Source: Ichthyocystis sparus
GTDB taxonomy: Bacteria > Pseudomonadota > Gammaproteobacteria > Burkholderiales > 2013Ark19i
Assembly: GCF_900078755.1 (NCBI RefSeq)
Contig: NZ_FKIH01000002.1
Reading direction: 5' to 3' (one strand)
Length of the DNA: 64,000 nucleotides
Positions 16,908 to 26,390 of this stretch are shown piece by piece (the stretch's first letter is position 1; every line of letters begins with the position of its first letter). Made by a program: the position numbers and the translations under genes. The notes under the pieces are model-generated. The model did not search any database, had not been told where the DNA came from, and saw nothing but the letters and a program-made list of their open reading frames with translations.

Positions 16908-19094
16908 ATGTCATGTTTGGATGGTCTCAATGCACAGCAAATGGAATCAGTCTCTTGGGATAATGGATCACTTCTTGTTTTGGCTGGTGCAGGCAGTGGT
17001 AAAACCAAAGTTCTGATTTCAAGATTAGCCTGGCTTATTGAGACTGGGCGCTGTAATCCTTACCAAATCCTAGCAGTTACTTTTACAAACAAAGCTGCGA
17101 AAGAGATGATTAGGAGAGTTTCGGATATTCTTCCCGAGAGGATGAGTTCTTGGGTCAGTCGCATGTGGATTGGTACGTTCCACAGTATTTGTTTGCGATT
17201 CCTGAGGCAATATGGCAGGGAAGTTAATTTATCATCAACATTTCAAATTATGGATCAAGCTGATCAGATTTCCTTGGTTAAGCGCATATTGAAGGACGAA
17301 GGAAAGGATCCCGCCCTTTACCCTCCAGCTCAAGTAGTGAATTTTATTAATACTTCAAAACAGAGAGGACATAGGAACTCAGACGTATCTGATGATAATT
17401 TGTTTTATCGTAAGATGAAGTCCATTTATGTGAGGTATGAGCATATCTGTGAGACCGAGATGTTGTTTGATTTCTCGGAATTGATTTTGCGTAGCTACGA
17501 ACTTCTAATGAGTAGTAATGAACTACGTCAACGAATGGTTGATCAGTTTCCATTTGTTTTGATTGACGAGTTCCAGGATACGAACTTGTTACAGTATCAA
17601 TGGGTTAAAGCTATGACTGGACACGGAACTGGCAATTGTCGTTCGGTCTTTGCAGTTGGTGATGATGATCAGTCAATCTATTCTTTTCGTGGTGCAACGG
17701 TAGACAATATACATGATTTCCAAAATGACTTTAATGTTAAGAAGGTAATTAGGCTAGAACAGAATTATAGATCGGTGAGTTACATACTAGATGCGTCCAA
17801 TAAACTTATTGCCAATAATTCTAATCGTCTAGGTAAAAGTTTGTGGACAGATAACTGCAAGAACGGCGCAATTACTGTATGTCGTGCTCAGAATGATTAC
17901 TATGAGTCCATGTGGATAACAGAAATGATAAACAAATGTGTTGGTAATGGATTTAGTCTTTCTGAAATAGCCGTGCTTTATCGCACTAATGCTCAATCAC
18001 GATCGATTGAACATGCTCTGTTTTCAGCAAATATACCATTTCGTGTTGTTGGTGGAGCAAGATTTTTTGAACGTATAGAAGTAAAGCACGTTATGGCTTA
18101 TCTTCGCTTGGTGGTAAACGACACCGATAGCATGTCGTTTCTACGAATCGTAAATGTTCCCTCGCGTGGTATAGGACCGCAAACCATTGCATCTGTACAA
18201 GCTCAGGCCGATAAGAATGGACAATCGTTGTTGCTAGCAACTGCTAATTATCAAGGACCGAAATCCAAACCTGTTCTCCGTTTCTATCAGCTTATTACGA
18301 GATTGAAGGAAGCATCAAAGGAGATGTCATTACTTGATTATGTGTCATTTGTAATCAAGGAAACAGAGGTCATATCATCCTTTCCTATATCAGAGCAGGA
18401 TGAAAGACGTGATAATCTTAACCAGTTATTGCTATCTCTAGAGTCTTTTGAAAAAGAATATTTGTTAGGAAATGGTAATTTACATAGTGACAATTTTTCC
18501 ATCTTGTCCGCGTTTTTGTCATCTGTTGTTCTGGAGACTCCTGTATTGTCGGAGGAAGAGGTTGATAAAGTAAGCTTGATGACGGTTCATATGGCTAAGG
18601 GGTTAGAGTTTGATACGGTGTTTATTGCTGGCCTAGAGCAAGGGTTGTTTCCCAATGAACGCTGGGATAAAGATGTAGAAAAATGTATTGAAGAGGAAAG
18701 GCGGCTGATGTACGTTGCTATGACGAGAGCTAAGCGTGATTTATTTTTTAGCTTTTGTCGCGAGCGGCGCTCATATTTTCGTTCTGAGCCGGTGATTTGC
18801 TATCCGTCCCAATTTGTAGAAGAAGTTCCAGGGGCCAACATAATTGATTATCCACGATGCAGAAGTGTTATATCTAAACCTATTGCAAAAAAATCATCTC
18901 AAAACTTAGCTTCCTCAATCGACAAATCTTCTCTCTATCGAGTTGGTCAGACAGTTAATCACCATAGCTTTGGTAGGGGAGTTGTTATATCTATAGAAGG
19001 TGGTAGCGACGATTTATACATTCGTGTGCGTTTTGATGGGTGTGGATCAAAACTTTTGTCCTCTAAATTGGCAAAATTGGAAGTTGTGCATTGA
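16908..19094 (+). CDS. uvrD: UvrD/Rep-type SF1 DNA helicase
   Basis: 3'-5' helicase of excision and mismatch repair. Motif I AGAGSGKT, motif Ia AVTFTNKAAKEM, motif II DEFQDT, motif III GDDDQSIYSFRGA, motif IV LEQNYRS, motif V LMTVHMAKGLEFDTVF and motif VI LMYVAMTRAKRDL are all present in order. The last 50 residues form the Tudor-like RNA-polymerase-binding fold of UvrD/PcrA (VGQTVNHHSFGRGVVISIEG), which argues for UvrD rather than Rep. ATG 16908 has GGTGGAG upstream; an in-frame GTG at 16896 is inside that ribosome site and is unlikely. Confidence 0.94.
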   Translation: MSCLDGLNAQQMESVSWDNGSLLVLAGAGSGKTKVLISRLAWLIETGRCNPYQILAVTFTNKAAKEMIRRVSDILPERMSSWVSRMWIGTFHSICLRFLRQYGREVNLSSTFQIMDQADQISLVKRILKDEGKDPALYPPAQVVNFINTSKQRGHRNSDVSDDNLFYRKMKSIYVRYEHICETEMLFDFSELILRSYELLMSSNELRQRMVDQFPFVLIDEFQDTNLLQYQWVKAMTGHGTGNCRSVFAVGDDDQSIYSFRGATVDNIHDFQNDFNVKKVIRLEQNYRSVSYILDASNKLIANNSNRLGKSLWTDNCKNGAITVCRAQNDYYESMWITEMINKCVGNGFSLSEIAVLYRTNAQSRSIEHALFSANIPFRVVGGARFFERIEVKHVMAYLRLVVNDTDSMSFLRIVNVPSRGIGPQTIASVQAQADKNGQSLLLATANYQGPKSKPVLRFYQLITRLKEASKEMSLLDYVSFVIKETEVISSFPISEQDERRDNLNQLLLSLESFEKEYLLGNGNLHSDNFSILSAFLSSVVLETPVLSEEEVDKVSLMTVHMAKGLEFDTVFIAGLEQGLFPNERWDKDVEKCIEEERRLMYVAMTRAKRDLFFSFCRERRSYFRSEPVICYPSQFVEEVPGANIIDYPRCRSVISKPIAKKSSQNLASSIDKSSLYRVGQTVNHHSFGRGVVISIEGGSDDLYIRVRFDGCGSKLLSSKLAKLEVVH

Positions 19095-19115
19095 TCAGCG
19101 CGGGGGTTTGCAAAT

Positions 19116-19820
19116 TTGATTGTTGGACCTAATGCGTTTTTGGGAAAAGTAAATTTATACTTACGTAACCATTGTCTTGTAAGAGACATTGGGCTTATAC
19201 CATACGATAGGTGCTTGGTTGCTATGATCAAAGAGGTAGAGCTACTGGCGTCATCGCTGCATGAACCCATTTCTCAGTGTTGGTTGGTTGAACACTATCC
19301 GGTGTTTACTGCCGGTATTTCAGCCTCTCCTAAGCATTTTTCTTCTATTGGTCAATCCGCTCAAAAGATACCTTTTGTATTTACAGATCGAGGAGGTCAA
19401 ATTACCTATCATGGCCCTGGTCAGCTGGTTATATACCTATTGGTTGATGTTCGCCGCCTTTTTTGTTCCGCTCCAAAGTTATTTGTTTCTTGCATCGAGA
19501 AAACCCTAATTAATATTTTTCGCTCCATGGATATTGATGTACATTTAAAGCCCGGTTATCCAGGAGTTTATATTTCTGATTTAAAGCTGGTATCATTGGG
19601 TTTCAAGTTTCGTAGAGGGTGGTCTTACCACGGTATTGCTATCAATGTGGATATGGATTTATCGCCGTTTTCAGAGATTAATCCTTGTGGCAGTTGTGGG
19701 TTGAAGATGACTCAGTTGAAGGATGTTAGTACATCATTGACTACCGTGGATATTTTGGATGTTGTAGTCGATGCTTTGACAGCTAGTATAGTTGGGCGGG
19801 GAGGTATGGATGGCAACTGA
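19116..19820 (+). CDS. lipB: Octanoyl-[ACP]:protein N-octanoyltransferase LipB
   Basis: Transfers octanoate from ACP to lipoyl domains, the first step of lipoate synthesis. Motifs: DRGGQITYHGPGQLVIY in the lipoyl-transferase core, Lys157 in KLVSLGFKFRRG, and the catalytic Cys191 in INPCG. TTG is the apparent start with a G-run about 10 nt upstream; no ATG precedes the conserved core, so a non-ATG start is required. The last codons overlap the lipA ribosome site and start. The lipB-lipA pair completes endogenous lipoylation of dehydrogenase complexes. Confidence 0.94.
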   Translation: MIVGPNAFLGKVNLYLRNHCLVRDIGLIPYDRCLVAMIKEVELLASSLHEPISQCWLVEHYPVFTAGISASPKHFSSIGQSAQKIPFVFTDRGGQITYHGPGQLVIYLLVDVRRLFCSAPKLFVSCIEKTLINIFRSMDIDVHLKPGYPGVYISDLKLVSLGFKFRRGWSYHGIAINVDMDLSPFSEINPCGSCGLKMTQLKDVSTSLTTVDILDVVVDALTASIVGRGGMDGN

Positions 19821-20772
19821 TCGTTTAGATCCGACGCAAAAGCAAAAGGGGAGACTTAAGACAGCTAGAATTCCTATCAAGCTAGCTTCTCCAGCTACTG
19901 GTGTTCGGCATCCTAAACCGGATTGGTTACGTGTAAAAGTTCCCAGTGTAGATTCACGTTTCTACGAAATAAAAAAGCTTCTTCGAGACCATAATTTGTA
20001 CACTGTGTGTGAGGAGGCTTCATGCCCCAACATTGGGGAGTGTTTTGGTAGAGGCACTGCTACTTTTATGATCATGGGCGACAAGTGTACACGTAGATGT
20101 CCGTTTTGTGATGTAGGCCATGGTCGTCCAGATCCGTTAGATCCTGATGAGCCTAATAAAATAGCCCAGGCTGTTTCTTACTTGAATCTTAGCTACGTTG
20201 TCATAACTAGTGTTGACCGCGATGATCTTAGGGATGGAGGGGCTATGCATTTTGTTGAGGTGGTTAAGAGCATTCGTTCCGTGTCTAACGCTCGTATAGA
20301 ATTGTTAGTTCCTGATTTTAGAGGGCGTTTGGATAAAGCTATATCCATACTATCTAATAACATGCCTGATGTCATGAATCATAATTTGGAGACAGTTCCT
20401 GCTTTGTACAAAAAAGTTCGTCCCGGAGCCGACTATCACCACTCCCTTACCCTACTAAAACGTTTTGCTGATATTTGTCCTGACGTTCCAACAAAGTCGG
20501 GTATTATGCTCGGTTGTGGTGAGACTGATGAAGAGGTTTATCAACTAATGCGTGATTTGAGAGCTCATGGTGTAAATATGTTGACCGTAGGGCAGTATTT
20601 ACAGCCTTCTCCTCATCATTTGCCCATAGACAGATATGTTCCTCCAGATAAGTTTTTGGCAATAGAAAAGTTTGCTTATTCCATAGGCTTTACTCATGCT
20701 GCCTGTGGACCACTAGTTCGCTCTTCTTATCATGCGGATGTACAGGCTGCTAGTGCCGGAGTTTGTGGTTAG
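19810..20772 (+). CDS. lipA: Lipoyl synthase
   Basis: Radical-SAM enzyme inserting two sulfurs into octanoyl-lipoyl domains. The radical-SAM cluster motif CTRRCPFC is at C93/C97/C100, and the auxiliary cluster motif CEEASCPNIGEC lies just before it. The C-terminal RSSYHAD holds the conserved serine near the end. Length 320 aa. ATG 19810 has GGGGAGG about 6 nt upstream, overlapping lipB; an earlier in-frame TTG is less likely. Confidence 0.97.
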   Translation: MATDRLDPTQKQKGRLKTARIPIKLASPATGVRHPKPDWLRVKVPSVDSRFYEIKKLLRDHNLYTVCEEASCPNIGECFGRGTATFMIMGDKCTRRCPFCDVGHGRPDPLDPDEPNKIAQAVSYLNLSYVVITSVDRDDLRDGGAMHFVEVVKSIRSVSNARIELLVPDFRGRLDKAISILSNNMPDVMNHNLETVPALYKKVRPGADYHHSLTLLKRFADICPDVPTKSGIMLGCGETDEEVYQLMRDLRAHGVNMLTVGQYLQPSPHHLPIDRYVPPDKFLAIEKFAYSIGFTHAACGPLVRSSYHADVQAASAGVCG

Positions 20773-20787
20773 TGTAAAGGAGATAGT

Positions 20788-21153
20788 ATGTCTTCGGTTG
20801 TCAATTGTATTTTTTGTCAGATAGTTAGCGGTAACATTTCCGCAGACATTGTGTATCGTGATGATACTATAGTCTGTTTTAAAGACATTAAGCCAGCAGC
20901 TCCTGTACATTTGTTGGTGGTTACTTGTGAGCATATCGATTCTTTGTCATGCGTTGGTCCCGCTCACGCTGGTGCTTTGTCTAATATGCTTTTAATAGCT
21001 GATAAGTTAGCCAGGGATAATGCTTCCCCAGATGGTTTTCGTTTTGTCATTAATACAGGTCGTGTTGGTTGTCAGGAAGTTATGCACCTACATGGGCACA
21101 TTTTGGGAGGCGCAGATCCATTAAGAATTAGTCGTATCGGTGCTGTTCGCTAA
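20788..21153 (+). CDS. HIT family (HinT-like) nucleotide hydrolase
   Basis: Purine nucleoside phosphoramidase family. The N-terminal CIFCQIVSGNISADIVYRDD and the catalytic histidine triad MHLHGHILGG are both intact. 121 aa, normal for HinT. Ribosome site AAGGAGATAGT precedes the ATG. In betaproteobacteria this gene often stands between the histidine operon end (hisE) and tatA; here the his genes are gone from the upstream side while HIT and tat remain. Confidence 0.93.
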   Translation: MSSVVNCIFCQIVSGNISADIVYRDDTIVCFKDIKPAAPVHLLVVTCEHIDSLSCVGPAHAGALSNMLLIADKLARDNASPDGFRFVINTGRVGCQEVMHLHGHILGGADPLRISRIGAVR

Positions 21154-21166
21154 GGGAGAAAGCAAA

Positions 21167-21436
21167 GTGGGTTCCATGAGTATTTTACACTGGTTGTTGG
21201 TTATGTTGGTTCTTGGCTTATTTTTTGGTACGGATCGTCTGCGTAACATGGGGAGGGATTTGGGTGTTGCGTTTCGTCAGTTTAAAGAAGGCTTAAACGA
21301 TGGCGAATCTTCCCCAACAAATACCAAGGCTAATGTTCCAAACGCCAAGGATGATGCCGCAAGTGCTAAGGAAGGTGCTACAAACGCCGGGGATAATGTT
21401 CAAGTGGATGGCAACAACAATGGAAATACTCAGTAA
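21167..21436 (+). CDS. tatA: Sec-independent translocase subunit TatA
   Basis: Pore-forming component of twin-arginine export. One N-terminal membrane helix (ILHWLLVMLVLGLFF), the family hinge FGTDRLRNMGRDLG, an amphipathic helix FRQFKEGL, and an Asn/Asp/Ala-rich hydrophilic tail. The true start is most likely GTG 21167 (MGSMSILHW..., the normal TatA N terminus), served by GGGAG about 8 nt upstream; an earlier in-frame start would overlap the HIT gene. First gene of tatABC. Confidence 0.92.
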   Translation: MGSMSILHWLLVMLVLGLFFGTDRLRNMGRDLGVAFRQFKEGLNDGESSPTNTKANVPNAKDDAASAKEGATNAGDNVQVDGNNNGNTQ

Positions 21437-21439
21437 TAG

Positions 21440-21682
21440 ATGTTTAATATAAGTTTTTCAGAAATTGTGGTGATATCCTTGGTGGCTTTGCTAGTGCTTG
21501 GCCCCGAGCGTCTCCCAAGAGTTATGCGTACTGTGGGATTTCTTTGGGGTCGGGTGGTGTCTGGGTTTAATCGATTGCGTTTCGATTTATCCCAGGAAAT
21601 GCATCAATATGATTTGAAAAGGATGCAAGATGATGGCTCAGTAGCGCCTAAAGATACTTCTCGCTGTGCTGAAGATGACTAA
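21440..21682 (+). CDS. tatB: Sec-independent translocase subunit TatB
   Basis: Twin-arginine signal receptor with TatC. N-terminal MFNISFSEIVVISLVALLVLGPERLPRVMRTVG is the diagnostic TatB membrane helix, LGPERLP hinge and amphipathic helix. Only 80 aa, shorter than usual: the long C-terminal coil of TatB is reduced. It starts 4 bp after tatA and overlaps tatC. Confidence 0.93.
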   Translation: MFNISFSEIVVISLVALLVLGPERLPRVMRTVGFLWGRVVSGFNRLRFDLSQEMHQYDLKRMQDDGSVAPKDTSRCAEDD

Positions 21683-22403
21683 AGCCTTTATTCCTTACAT
21701 TGCTGAGCTACGTATACGCGTTATTTACTGTCTTGCTTTTTTCTTTTGCGTGTTCTTGCCAATTTTTACTTTTCGTAAGTTTTTCTATTCCCTACTGGCA
21801 TTACCAATGGTGAAGTTTTTACCCGAAAGTAATCTGATATCCACTGCTGTTTTGTCCTCTTTTTGGGTGCCAGTAAAAATTGCAGCCTTTTTGTCATTAC
21901 TTGTTGCTATGCCTTTTATTTTATGGCAATTATGGTCCTTTGTTCGTCCTGCACTGTATTCCGCAGAGAGAAATATAGCCTTTTTTATAGTCTCTTGTGG
22001 GTACCTTCTGTTTTTATTGGGAATACTTTTTGCATATTTTGTGGTTTTTCCTATTATGTTTGCGTTCATTCATCACGAAGCCCCGTATGGGGTTACATTA
22101 ATGACCGATATTGATCAATATTGGTCATTTATTTGCTCTTGTTTTTTGTCATTTGGGTTTTGTTTTGAGTTGCCTGTCGTGATGTTAGTTGTTTCTTATT
22201 GGGGCATTTTTGATGAGAGTAAGTATATACACTACAGGCGTCATGCTATCGTTTCTTCCTTTGTTATTGCAGCAATTTTATCCCCACCAGATGTGTTATC
22301 TCAGTGTTTGCTAGCAATTCCATTGTGCTTTTTGTATGAATTGGGAATTCTATTAGTTAGGTTGGTACTGCGTAGCCGTAACAATGGGGAGTATGGGATA
22401 TAA
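21675..22403 (+). CDS. tatC: Sec-independent translocase subunit TatC
   Basis: Multispanning core of the Tat translocase that binds the RR signal. The cytoplasmic N-terminal IAELRIRVIYCL is the family HxxELRxR motif with the conserved Glu. Six membrane helices can be drawn, with LWQLWSFVRPALYSAER in the conserved first cytoplasmic loop and FCFELPVVMLVVSYWG later. ATG 21675 is favoured; GTG 21666 is in frame upstream. Overlaps the tatB stop by 8 bp. A likely client, the Rieske protein, is encoded 1 kb downstream. Confidence 0.94.
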   Translation: MTKAFIPYIAELRIRVIYCLAFFFCVFLPIFTFRKFFYSLLALPMVKFLPESNLISTAVLSSFWVPVKIAAFLSLLVAMPFILWQLWSFVRPALYSAERNIAFFIVSCGYLLFLLGILFAYFVVFPIMFAFIHHEAPYGVTLMTDIDQYWSFICSCFLSFGFCFELPVVMLVVSYWGIFDESKYIHYRRHAIVSSFVIAAILSPPDVLSQCLLAIPLCFLYELGILLVRLVLRSRNNGEYGI

Positions 22404-22429
22404 TTATTTGATTTGATATACAGTTAGCT

Positions 22430-22457
22430 TTGACAGAACTGATGTACGGAATTTAAT
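22430..22457 (+). promoter_or_regulatory. Possible sigma-70 promoter upstream of NIF3/petABC
   Basis: A perfect -35 hexamer TTGACA at 22430-22435 is followed after 16 bp by TTTAAT, one mismatch from TATAAT. It lies in the 236-bp gap after tatC, the longest break in this stretch, and would give a leader of about 170 nt before the NIF3 start. AT-rich sequence makes chance matches possible. Confidence 0.3.
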
Positions 22458-22639
22458 GTTGTTAGCAGGTAGTTTTTAGGGAGTTTTGCCAATTGTCGGG
22501 TTTCTTCTACCTTATGACTGGATTCTAGTATATATTTTCGTATTTTCAATTTATTAAAATACAATGTTCTAATTTTAAGGACTATTTTTATCGCTAAAGC
22601 GGCACACCATTTGTGTTAGATACAAGAGAGATTTTTTCT

Positions 22640-23395
22640 ATGAAGTTTTCGGATCTGGTTGACTATGCTGATAATTTACTCCAAATCAAGAATTTTTCTC
22701 CTGATTACTGTGTTAATGGTGTGCAAGTAGAAACAACTCGTGAGATACGTAAAATTGTTTCCGGTGCTACCGCTTCTCTAGCACTGATCAATGAAGCCGT
22801 TGTTCTTGATGCGGATGTTGTTGTTGTCCATCATGGTGTTTTTTGGAACGGTGACCCCCCGGTTATGACGGGTATAACTAAGGGGAGAGTTTCTGCCCTG
22901 TTGGCAGCTAATATTGGATTACTAGCTTATCATCTTCCTCTGGATGCTCATCCAGATGTAGGAAATAATGTGTGTTTAGCTAGGTTGATGGGATGGAATT
23001 GGGAAGGTGAGACTTTTGGGCGCCATAATTTAGGGTTCGTTGGCTTACTGGACTACTCTATTCCAGCGCATGAGTTTTCCCAAAACATATGTTCCACTTT
23101 GGGCCGTGAACCTTTGTTTATTTGTAATGATAGGAATAAACTCATTCGCAAGGTGGCTTGGGTTACTGGTGCCGGGCAGGGTTATTTTAAGGGTGCTGTC
23201 TCCTTGGGGGTAGATGCTTTTGTGACAGGTGAAGCATCTGAGTTTGTATATCATGTTGCTATGGAGACGGGTGTTGCCTACGTTGCTGCTGGACATCATG
23301 CAACGGAGCGGTATGGTGTACAGTCTTTGTGTAAATTGTTGGCAGATACTTTTGGCTTGGATCATCAGTATTTGGAGCTGGATAATCCTGTGTAA
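22640..23395 (+). CDS. NIF3-like / GTP cyclohydrolase I type 2 family protein
   Basis: Dinuclear-metal hydrolase-like protein of poorly defined function. Metal-binding motifs VVVHHGVFW and HLPLDAHPDVGNN in the first half, and GHHATERYGV plus VTGEASEF in the second half, mark the family. 251 aa, typical of the short bacterial form. ATG 22640 has AGAGAGAT upstream; an in-frame TTG at 22613 is less likely. NIF3 next to petABC is a common betaproteobacterial arrangement; the protease and mscL genes often found here are missing. Confidence 0.92.
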   Translation: MKFSDLVDYADNLLQIKNFSPDYCVNGVQVETTREIRKIVSGATASLALINEAVVLDADVVVVHHGVFWNGDPPVMTGITKGRVSALLAANIGLLAYHLPLDAHPDVGNNVCLARLMGWNWEGETFGRHNLGFVGLLDYSIPAHEFSQNICSTLGREPLFICNDRNKLIRKVAWVTGAGQGYFKGAVSLGVDAFVTGEASEFVYHVAMETGVAYVAAGHHATERYGVQSLCKLLADTFGLDHQYLELDNPV

Positions 23396-23468
23396 TTAAC
23401 CAAGGTCTTCTATGTTTGTCTTGAAAACGTTAGAATCTTCTGTTTACGCTTATGAGGCTCATTAAGTT

Positions 23469-24092
23469 ATGAGTGACACGTCGGATGGTAGGGATACTGT
23501 AGATAAGCAAAGGCGTCGACTTATTGCAATCGTTTCTGCAGCTGGTGCAGCTACTGGTGTTGCTTGTGTTATCCCTTTTGCAGCATCGTTAGCCCCCTCT
23601 GATAGGGCGCGCTTAGCCGGAGCTCCTGTTGAGGTTGATATTTCTTCGCTTAATTACGGTGACATAATTACTGTTGAGTGGCGAGGAAAGCCCGTGTGGC
23701 TATTGAAAAGAAACCAAGAAATGCTCGATACCTTGCCCCAGCTTGATTCTTTGTTAGAGGATCCAAAGTCTTTGCGGCACGGAGATGAATTTACTCCTCC
23801 GTATTGCCGTAATGAGCATCGCTCCATTAAGCCAGAGTGTTTAATAGTTATCAGTATTTGTACTCATTTGGGCTGTATTCCTTCGCCTAGGTTACAGGAG
23901 GGTCCACAACCATCTCTCCCAGATGATTGGAAGGGCGGTTTTTTGTGTCCATGTCATGGTTCTAAGTACGATCTCGCAGGTCGTGTATTTTTGAATCAAC
24001 CCGCCCCCGACAATTTACAAATTCCACCACACCACTATAAGGATGACAATACCGTAATTATAGGAATTGCGCCTGATGAGAAAGGTAGTTAG
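23469..24092 (+). CDS. petA: Ubiquinol-cytochrome c reductase Rieske iron-sulfur subunit
   Basis: 2Fe-2S subunit of the bc1 complex, passing electrons from ubiquinol to cytochrome c1. The cluster ligands are in CTHLGC and CPCHGSKYD. The N terminus has KQRRRLIAIVSAAGAATGV followed by a hydrophobic stretch, a Tat-type uncleaved anchor as in bacterial Rieske proteins, fitting the intact tatABC upstream. 207 aa. petB starts 3 bp after its stop. Confidence 0.96.
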   Translation: MSDTSDGRDTVDKQRRRLIAIVSAAGAATGVACVIPFAASLAPSDRARLAGAPVEVDISSLNYGDIITVEWRGKPVWLLKRNQEMLDTLPQLDSLLEDPKSLRHGDEFTPPYCRNEHRSIKPECLIVISICTHLGCIPSPRLQEGPQPSLPDDWKGGFLCPCHGSKYDLAGRVFLNQPAPDNLQIPPHHYKDDNTVIIGIAPDEKGS

Positions 24093-24095
24093 GTT

Positions 24096-25490
24096 ATGGC
24101 TTTGAGGGAAACTGGTAGCCAAGATGGCTTTTATGCTTGGATTAACAGGAGACTTCCTATATCTTCTTTTGTTAAGAAGCATCTAACGGGCTATTATGCT
24201 CCTAAGAATTTTAACTTTTGGTATTTCTTCGGTTCTTTGGCACTGATTGTTCTTGGTATTCAAATTGTTACTGGTATTATTTTGGTCATGCATTACAAGC
24301 CAGATGCATCTTTGAATTTTGCTGGAATACCAAGGGCATTTGCTAGTGTTGACTATATAATGCGTGAAGTGCCTTTTGGGTGGTTAATTCGTTATATGCA
24401 TTCCACAGGTGCTTCCATGTTTTTTGTGGTTGTGTATTGTCATATGTTTCGTGGTCTTCTATACGGTTCTTATCGGGAGCCGCGTGAGTTGATATGGGTT
24501 TTTGGCACGCTTATTTTTCTATGTTTAATGGCTGAGGCTTTCTTTGGGTATTTGTTGCCTTGGGGACAAATGTCGTATTGGGGTGCGCAGGTTATAGTTA
24601 ACCTGTTCTCTGCTATTCCCATTATCGGCGAAGATCTGTCTTTATGGATACGTGGTGACTATGTTATCGGCGATGCAACTTTGAATAGATTTTTCTCGTT
24701 TCATGTTATTGCTATTCCATTGGTCTTAATTGGGCTTGTTATTGCCCACTTAGCAGCTTTGCATGAAGTTGGATCGAATAATCCTGACGGTATAGAGATC
24801 AAGGATCACAAAGATGAATCTGGTGTGCCACTGGATGGTATCCCTTTTCATCCTTATTACACCGTAAAGGATTTATTTGGTGCCTCAGTTTTCATGGTCA
24901 TTTTTTTCTTGGTCGTATTTTTTGTCCCGGAAATGGGAGGGTACTTCTTGGAAGCTAACAACTTCATTCCTGCTAACCCCATGAGTACTCCGACCCACAT
25001 AGCTCCAGTTTGGTACTTTACACCGTTTTATTCGATACTTCGTGCTACGACTACAGACTTTTTGTACCGATTGGCTGTAACCTTTTTGTTGTACATAATT
25101 CTTTCTTGGCGGCTTTTGGGCAGCTTGGTGGCGCGTTCATCTGTGGTATTGATGTGGGTGGCTATGGTCATAGGTTTTAGATACGTAGATGCTAAATTTT
25201 GGGGAGTGCTTCTTATGGGCGTTTCTGTGCTTATTTTGTTCTTTCTGCCCTGGTTGGACTGTTCTCCCGTTAGGTCTATCCGGTATCGTCCCTATTGGCA
25301 CATGGTGATTTATTTTCTTTTTGTAATTTCATTTTTTGCACTTGGTATTTTGGGGATACAGCCCCCGACTCCAGCCAGTCAACTTGTGTCCCAGATGCTG
25401 TCTCTGGGGTATTTGTCGTTTTTCTTCTTAATGCCCTGGTGGAGTAGGAAGGGTCGTTTTAGGGCTGTTCCCGTGCGGGTAGTTGATTGA
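24096..25490 (+). CDS. petB: Cytochrome b of the bc1 complex
   Basis: Eight-helix membrane subunit with two b hemes and the quinol sites. Heme-ligand histidine pairs appear in helices B and D (IRYMHSTGASMFF...YCHMFRGLLYG and FFSFHVIAIPLVL...AHLAALHEVG). The Qo-site loop has APVWYFTPFYSILRA, with PVWY corresponding to the PEWY motif. At 464 aa it is a fused full-length cytochrome b with an extended C-terminal helix set. Operon with petA and petC. Confidence 0.96.
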   Translation: MALRETGSQDGFYAWINRRLPISSFVKKHLTGYYAPKNFNFWYFFGSLALIVLGIQIVTGIILVMHYKPDASLNFAGIPRAFASVDYIMREVPFGWLIRYMHSTGASMFFVVVYCHMFRGLLYGSYREPRELIWVFGTLIFLCLMAEAFFGYLLPWGQMSYWGAQVIVNLFSAIPIIGEDLSLWIRGDYVIGDATLNRFFSFHVIAIPLVLIGLVIAHLAALHEVGSNNPDGIEIKDHKDESGVPLDGIPFHPYYTVKDLFGASVFMVIFFLVVFFVPEMGGYFLEANNFIPANPMSTPTHIAPVWYFTPFYSILRATTTDFLYRLAVTFLLYIILSWRLLGSLVARSSVVLMWVAMVIGFRYVDAKFWGVLLMGVSVLILFFLPWLDCSPVRSIRYRPYWHMVIYFLFVISFFALGILGIQPPTPASQLVSQMLSLGYLSFFFLMPWWSRKGRFRAVPVRVVD

Positions 25491-25502
25491 GGGCCTGCTA
25501 AA

Positions 25503-26345
25503 ATGTATAGAAGAACGATTCTTTGTTTGTTTATATTTGCGGTTTCTACAGTGCCTGTTGAAGGCTTATCTGAGGAAGGTGATGTTGCGCTAGATAGAGC
25601 TAATATTTCTTTTAATCCAGTTCACCTTCAAAGGGGAGCACGTACCTTTGTTAATTACTGTCTGAGTTGTCACAGTGCCTCGGGGTTTCGTTACGATGGT
25701 TTTCGGAAGATTGGTTTAGGGAAGAAGGAAATTTTAACGTACCTAGCACCAGGTAAGAAGATGAGTGATTTTCTTATTTCTCCTATGTCTCATTTTGATG
25801 CAGAAAAGTGGTTTGGTGTTGTTCCCCCAGACCTGTCATGGGTTGCTCGATCCAGGGGCGTGGACTGGATCTACACTTATCTTAGGAGTTTTTACAGAGA
25901 TAATAGCCGTCCTAGTGGGTGGAACAATGTGATATTTCCAAGTGTTAATATGCCTAATGTGTTTTATGATCTCGAGGGTGTTCGTTCTGTTACCTTCGAA
26001 GATCTTAGAGCTATTCATCACGCTGCTTCCGGTGATATCTCAGGGTACGTGCATACTGTGAAAACTTATCCTGGCGATGGGTCTCATAGTGAGACTGTTA
26101 ATAATTTACCAGATATGGGGCATTATCCTATGAGTAGGGTGATCTGGGGTGATCCAAGTGGAGGTGTTGTTGACCCGGTTGCTTATGACCATATTATTGC
26201 TGATCTGGTTGATTTTATGGCGTATATGGCAGAGCCTACATTAGAGGATAGAGAGTCTATCGGCTTCTTTTTTGTTTCCTGGTTGTTGGTTCTTTCTGGC
26301 CTCTTTTACGCGCTCAAGGTAGATTTTTGGAAGGATATTGATTAA
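25503..26345 (+). CDS. petC: Cytochrome c1
   Basis: Membrane-anchored c-type cytochrome of the bc1 complex. Signal sequence (RRTILCLFIFAVSTVPVEG), heme-attachment CLSCH in FVNYCLSCHSASGFRYDG, probable axial Met in NMPNVFYDLEG, and a C-terminal anchor helix SIGFFFVSWLLVLSGLFYALK. 280 aa. Completes petABC; the cell therefore keeps aerobic respiration through bc1, and the F1Fo ATPase further along can use the gradient. Confidence 0.95.
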   Translation: MYRRTILCLFIFAVSTVPVEGLSEEGDVALDRANISFNPVHLQRGARTFVNYCLSCHSASGFRYDGFRKIGLGKKEILTYLAPGKKMSDFLISPMSHFDAEKWFGVVPPDLSWVARSRGVDWIYTYLRSFYRDNSRPSGWNNVIFPSVNMPNVFYDLEGVRSVTFEDLRAIHHAASGDISGYVHTVKTYPGDGSHSETVNNLPDMGHYPMSRVIWGDPSGGVVDPVAYDHIIADLVDFMAYMAEPTLEDRESIGFFFVSWLLVLSGLFYALKVDFWKDID

Positions 26346-26390
26346 TGCGTTTTCTTGGGTTTTTGTTCTAAATTTAGGGAATCTTTGTCT